The notes under the pieces were generated by a model. It worked only from the letters and a program-made list of their open reading frames with translations. It did not search any database and was not told the origin of the DNA. 6,158 bases of DNA from Gemmatimonadota bacterium. Lineage in GTDB: Bacteria; Latescibacterota; UBA2968; UBA8231. The DNA lies in contig VXZF01000153.1 of assembly GCA_009845645.1 (NCBI GenBank), positions 1-6,158 on the forward strand, given 5' to 3'. Positions 6,044-6,158 of this stretch are shown piece by piece (within the stretch, counting starts at the first letter, position 1; each line of letters starts with the position of its first letter). The translations under genes were made by a program, and so were the position numbers.

Positions 6044-6158
6044 TCATGGGCTAGCGGGGCTGGCGTCTAGTTTGCCCAACTGCTCTTCAAACACCACAAC
6101 CCGATCGGCGTATTGATTCCTGAGCCGGGTGAATAAGGAATCGAAGAGGGTCTTTTCT
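6044..6158 (-). CDS. C-terminal fragment of an unidentified protein (start outside the window)
   Basis: On the minus strand one frame is open from the right window edge to a TGA at 6044-6046 and codes for 37 residues. It contains the segment LFTRLRNQYADRVVVFEEQL and ends in LDASPASP. The composition is protein-like: a charged amphipathic helix, a short hydrophobic strand, then a Pro/Ser-rich tail. A second minus-strand frame, open at the edge, is stopped by a TGA near 6088, and its translation looks less natural. I do not recognise the family and this is too little to assign a function. It points the same way as the propeller operon and ends 57 bp before it, so it may be co-transcribed with it. 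Confidence 0.5.
   Translation of the reverse strand, partial: EKTLFDSLFTRLRNQYADRVVVFEEQLGKLDASPASP

Overview
This window looks like chromosomal DNA from a GC-rich, Gram-negative-type bacterium. The type is inferred from three predicted lipoproteins, all lacking Asp at position +2. Proteins pairing FG-GAP/VCBS propeller repeats with an ASPIC/UnbV domain (CRTAC1-like), together with TPR lipoproteins, are typical of Planctomycetota, Acidobacteriota, Latescibacterota/Poribacteria-like and Rhodothermota-like environmental lineages. The sequence does not decide between them. No mobile element, tRNA, rRNA, CRISPR array or phage gene was seen.

Layout. The left edge (2-559, + strand) is the C-terminal part of a class I glutamyl-tRNA synthetase (gltX). 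An 87-bp convergent gap (560-646) follows, with one weak terminator-like hairpin read on the minus strand. The rest is minus-strand and transcribed right to left. A short C-terminal fragment of an unidentified gene (6044-6158) comes first, then a 57-bp gap (5987-6043). Three tightly packed genes follow: a CRTAC1-like lipoprotein (4343-5986, 547 aa), a lipoprotein with about 13 TPR motifs (2814-4340, 508 aa), and a second CRTAC1-like protein with an N-terminal TPR-like helical domain (647-2812, 721 aa). The gaps between these three are 2 bp and 1 bp, so they almost certainly form an operon with coupled translation.

How the genes may work together. Each of the three has an N-terminal export/lipidation signal. 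The two propeller proteins each carry exactly seven Asp-rich calcium-loop motifs followed by a C-terminal ASPIC/UnbV domain, which fits seven-bladed Ca2+-binding beta-propellers. The middle gene is a TPR scaffold, and the third gene joins a TPR-like domain to a propeller in one chain, repeating the layout of its two upstream neighbours. The simplest inference is a membrane-anchored periplasmic or surface complex of two propellers and a TPR scaffold. Its substrate or partner cannot be read from the sequence, and to my knowledge bacterial members of this family are largely uncharacterised. This cassette is the most interesting item in the window.
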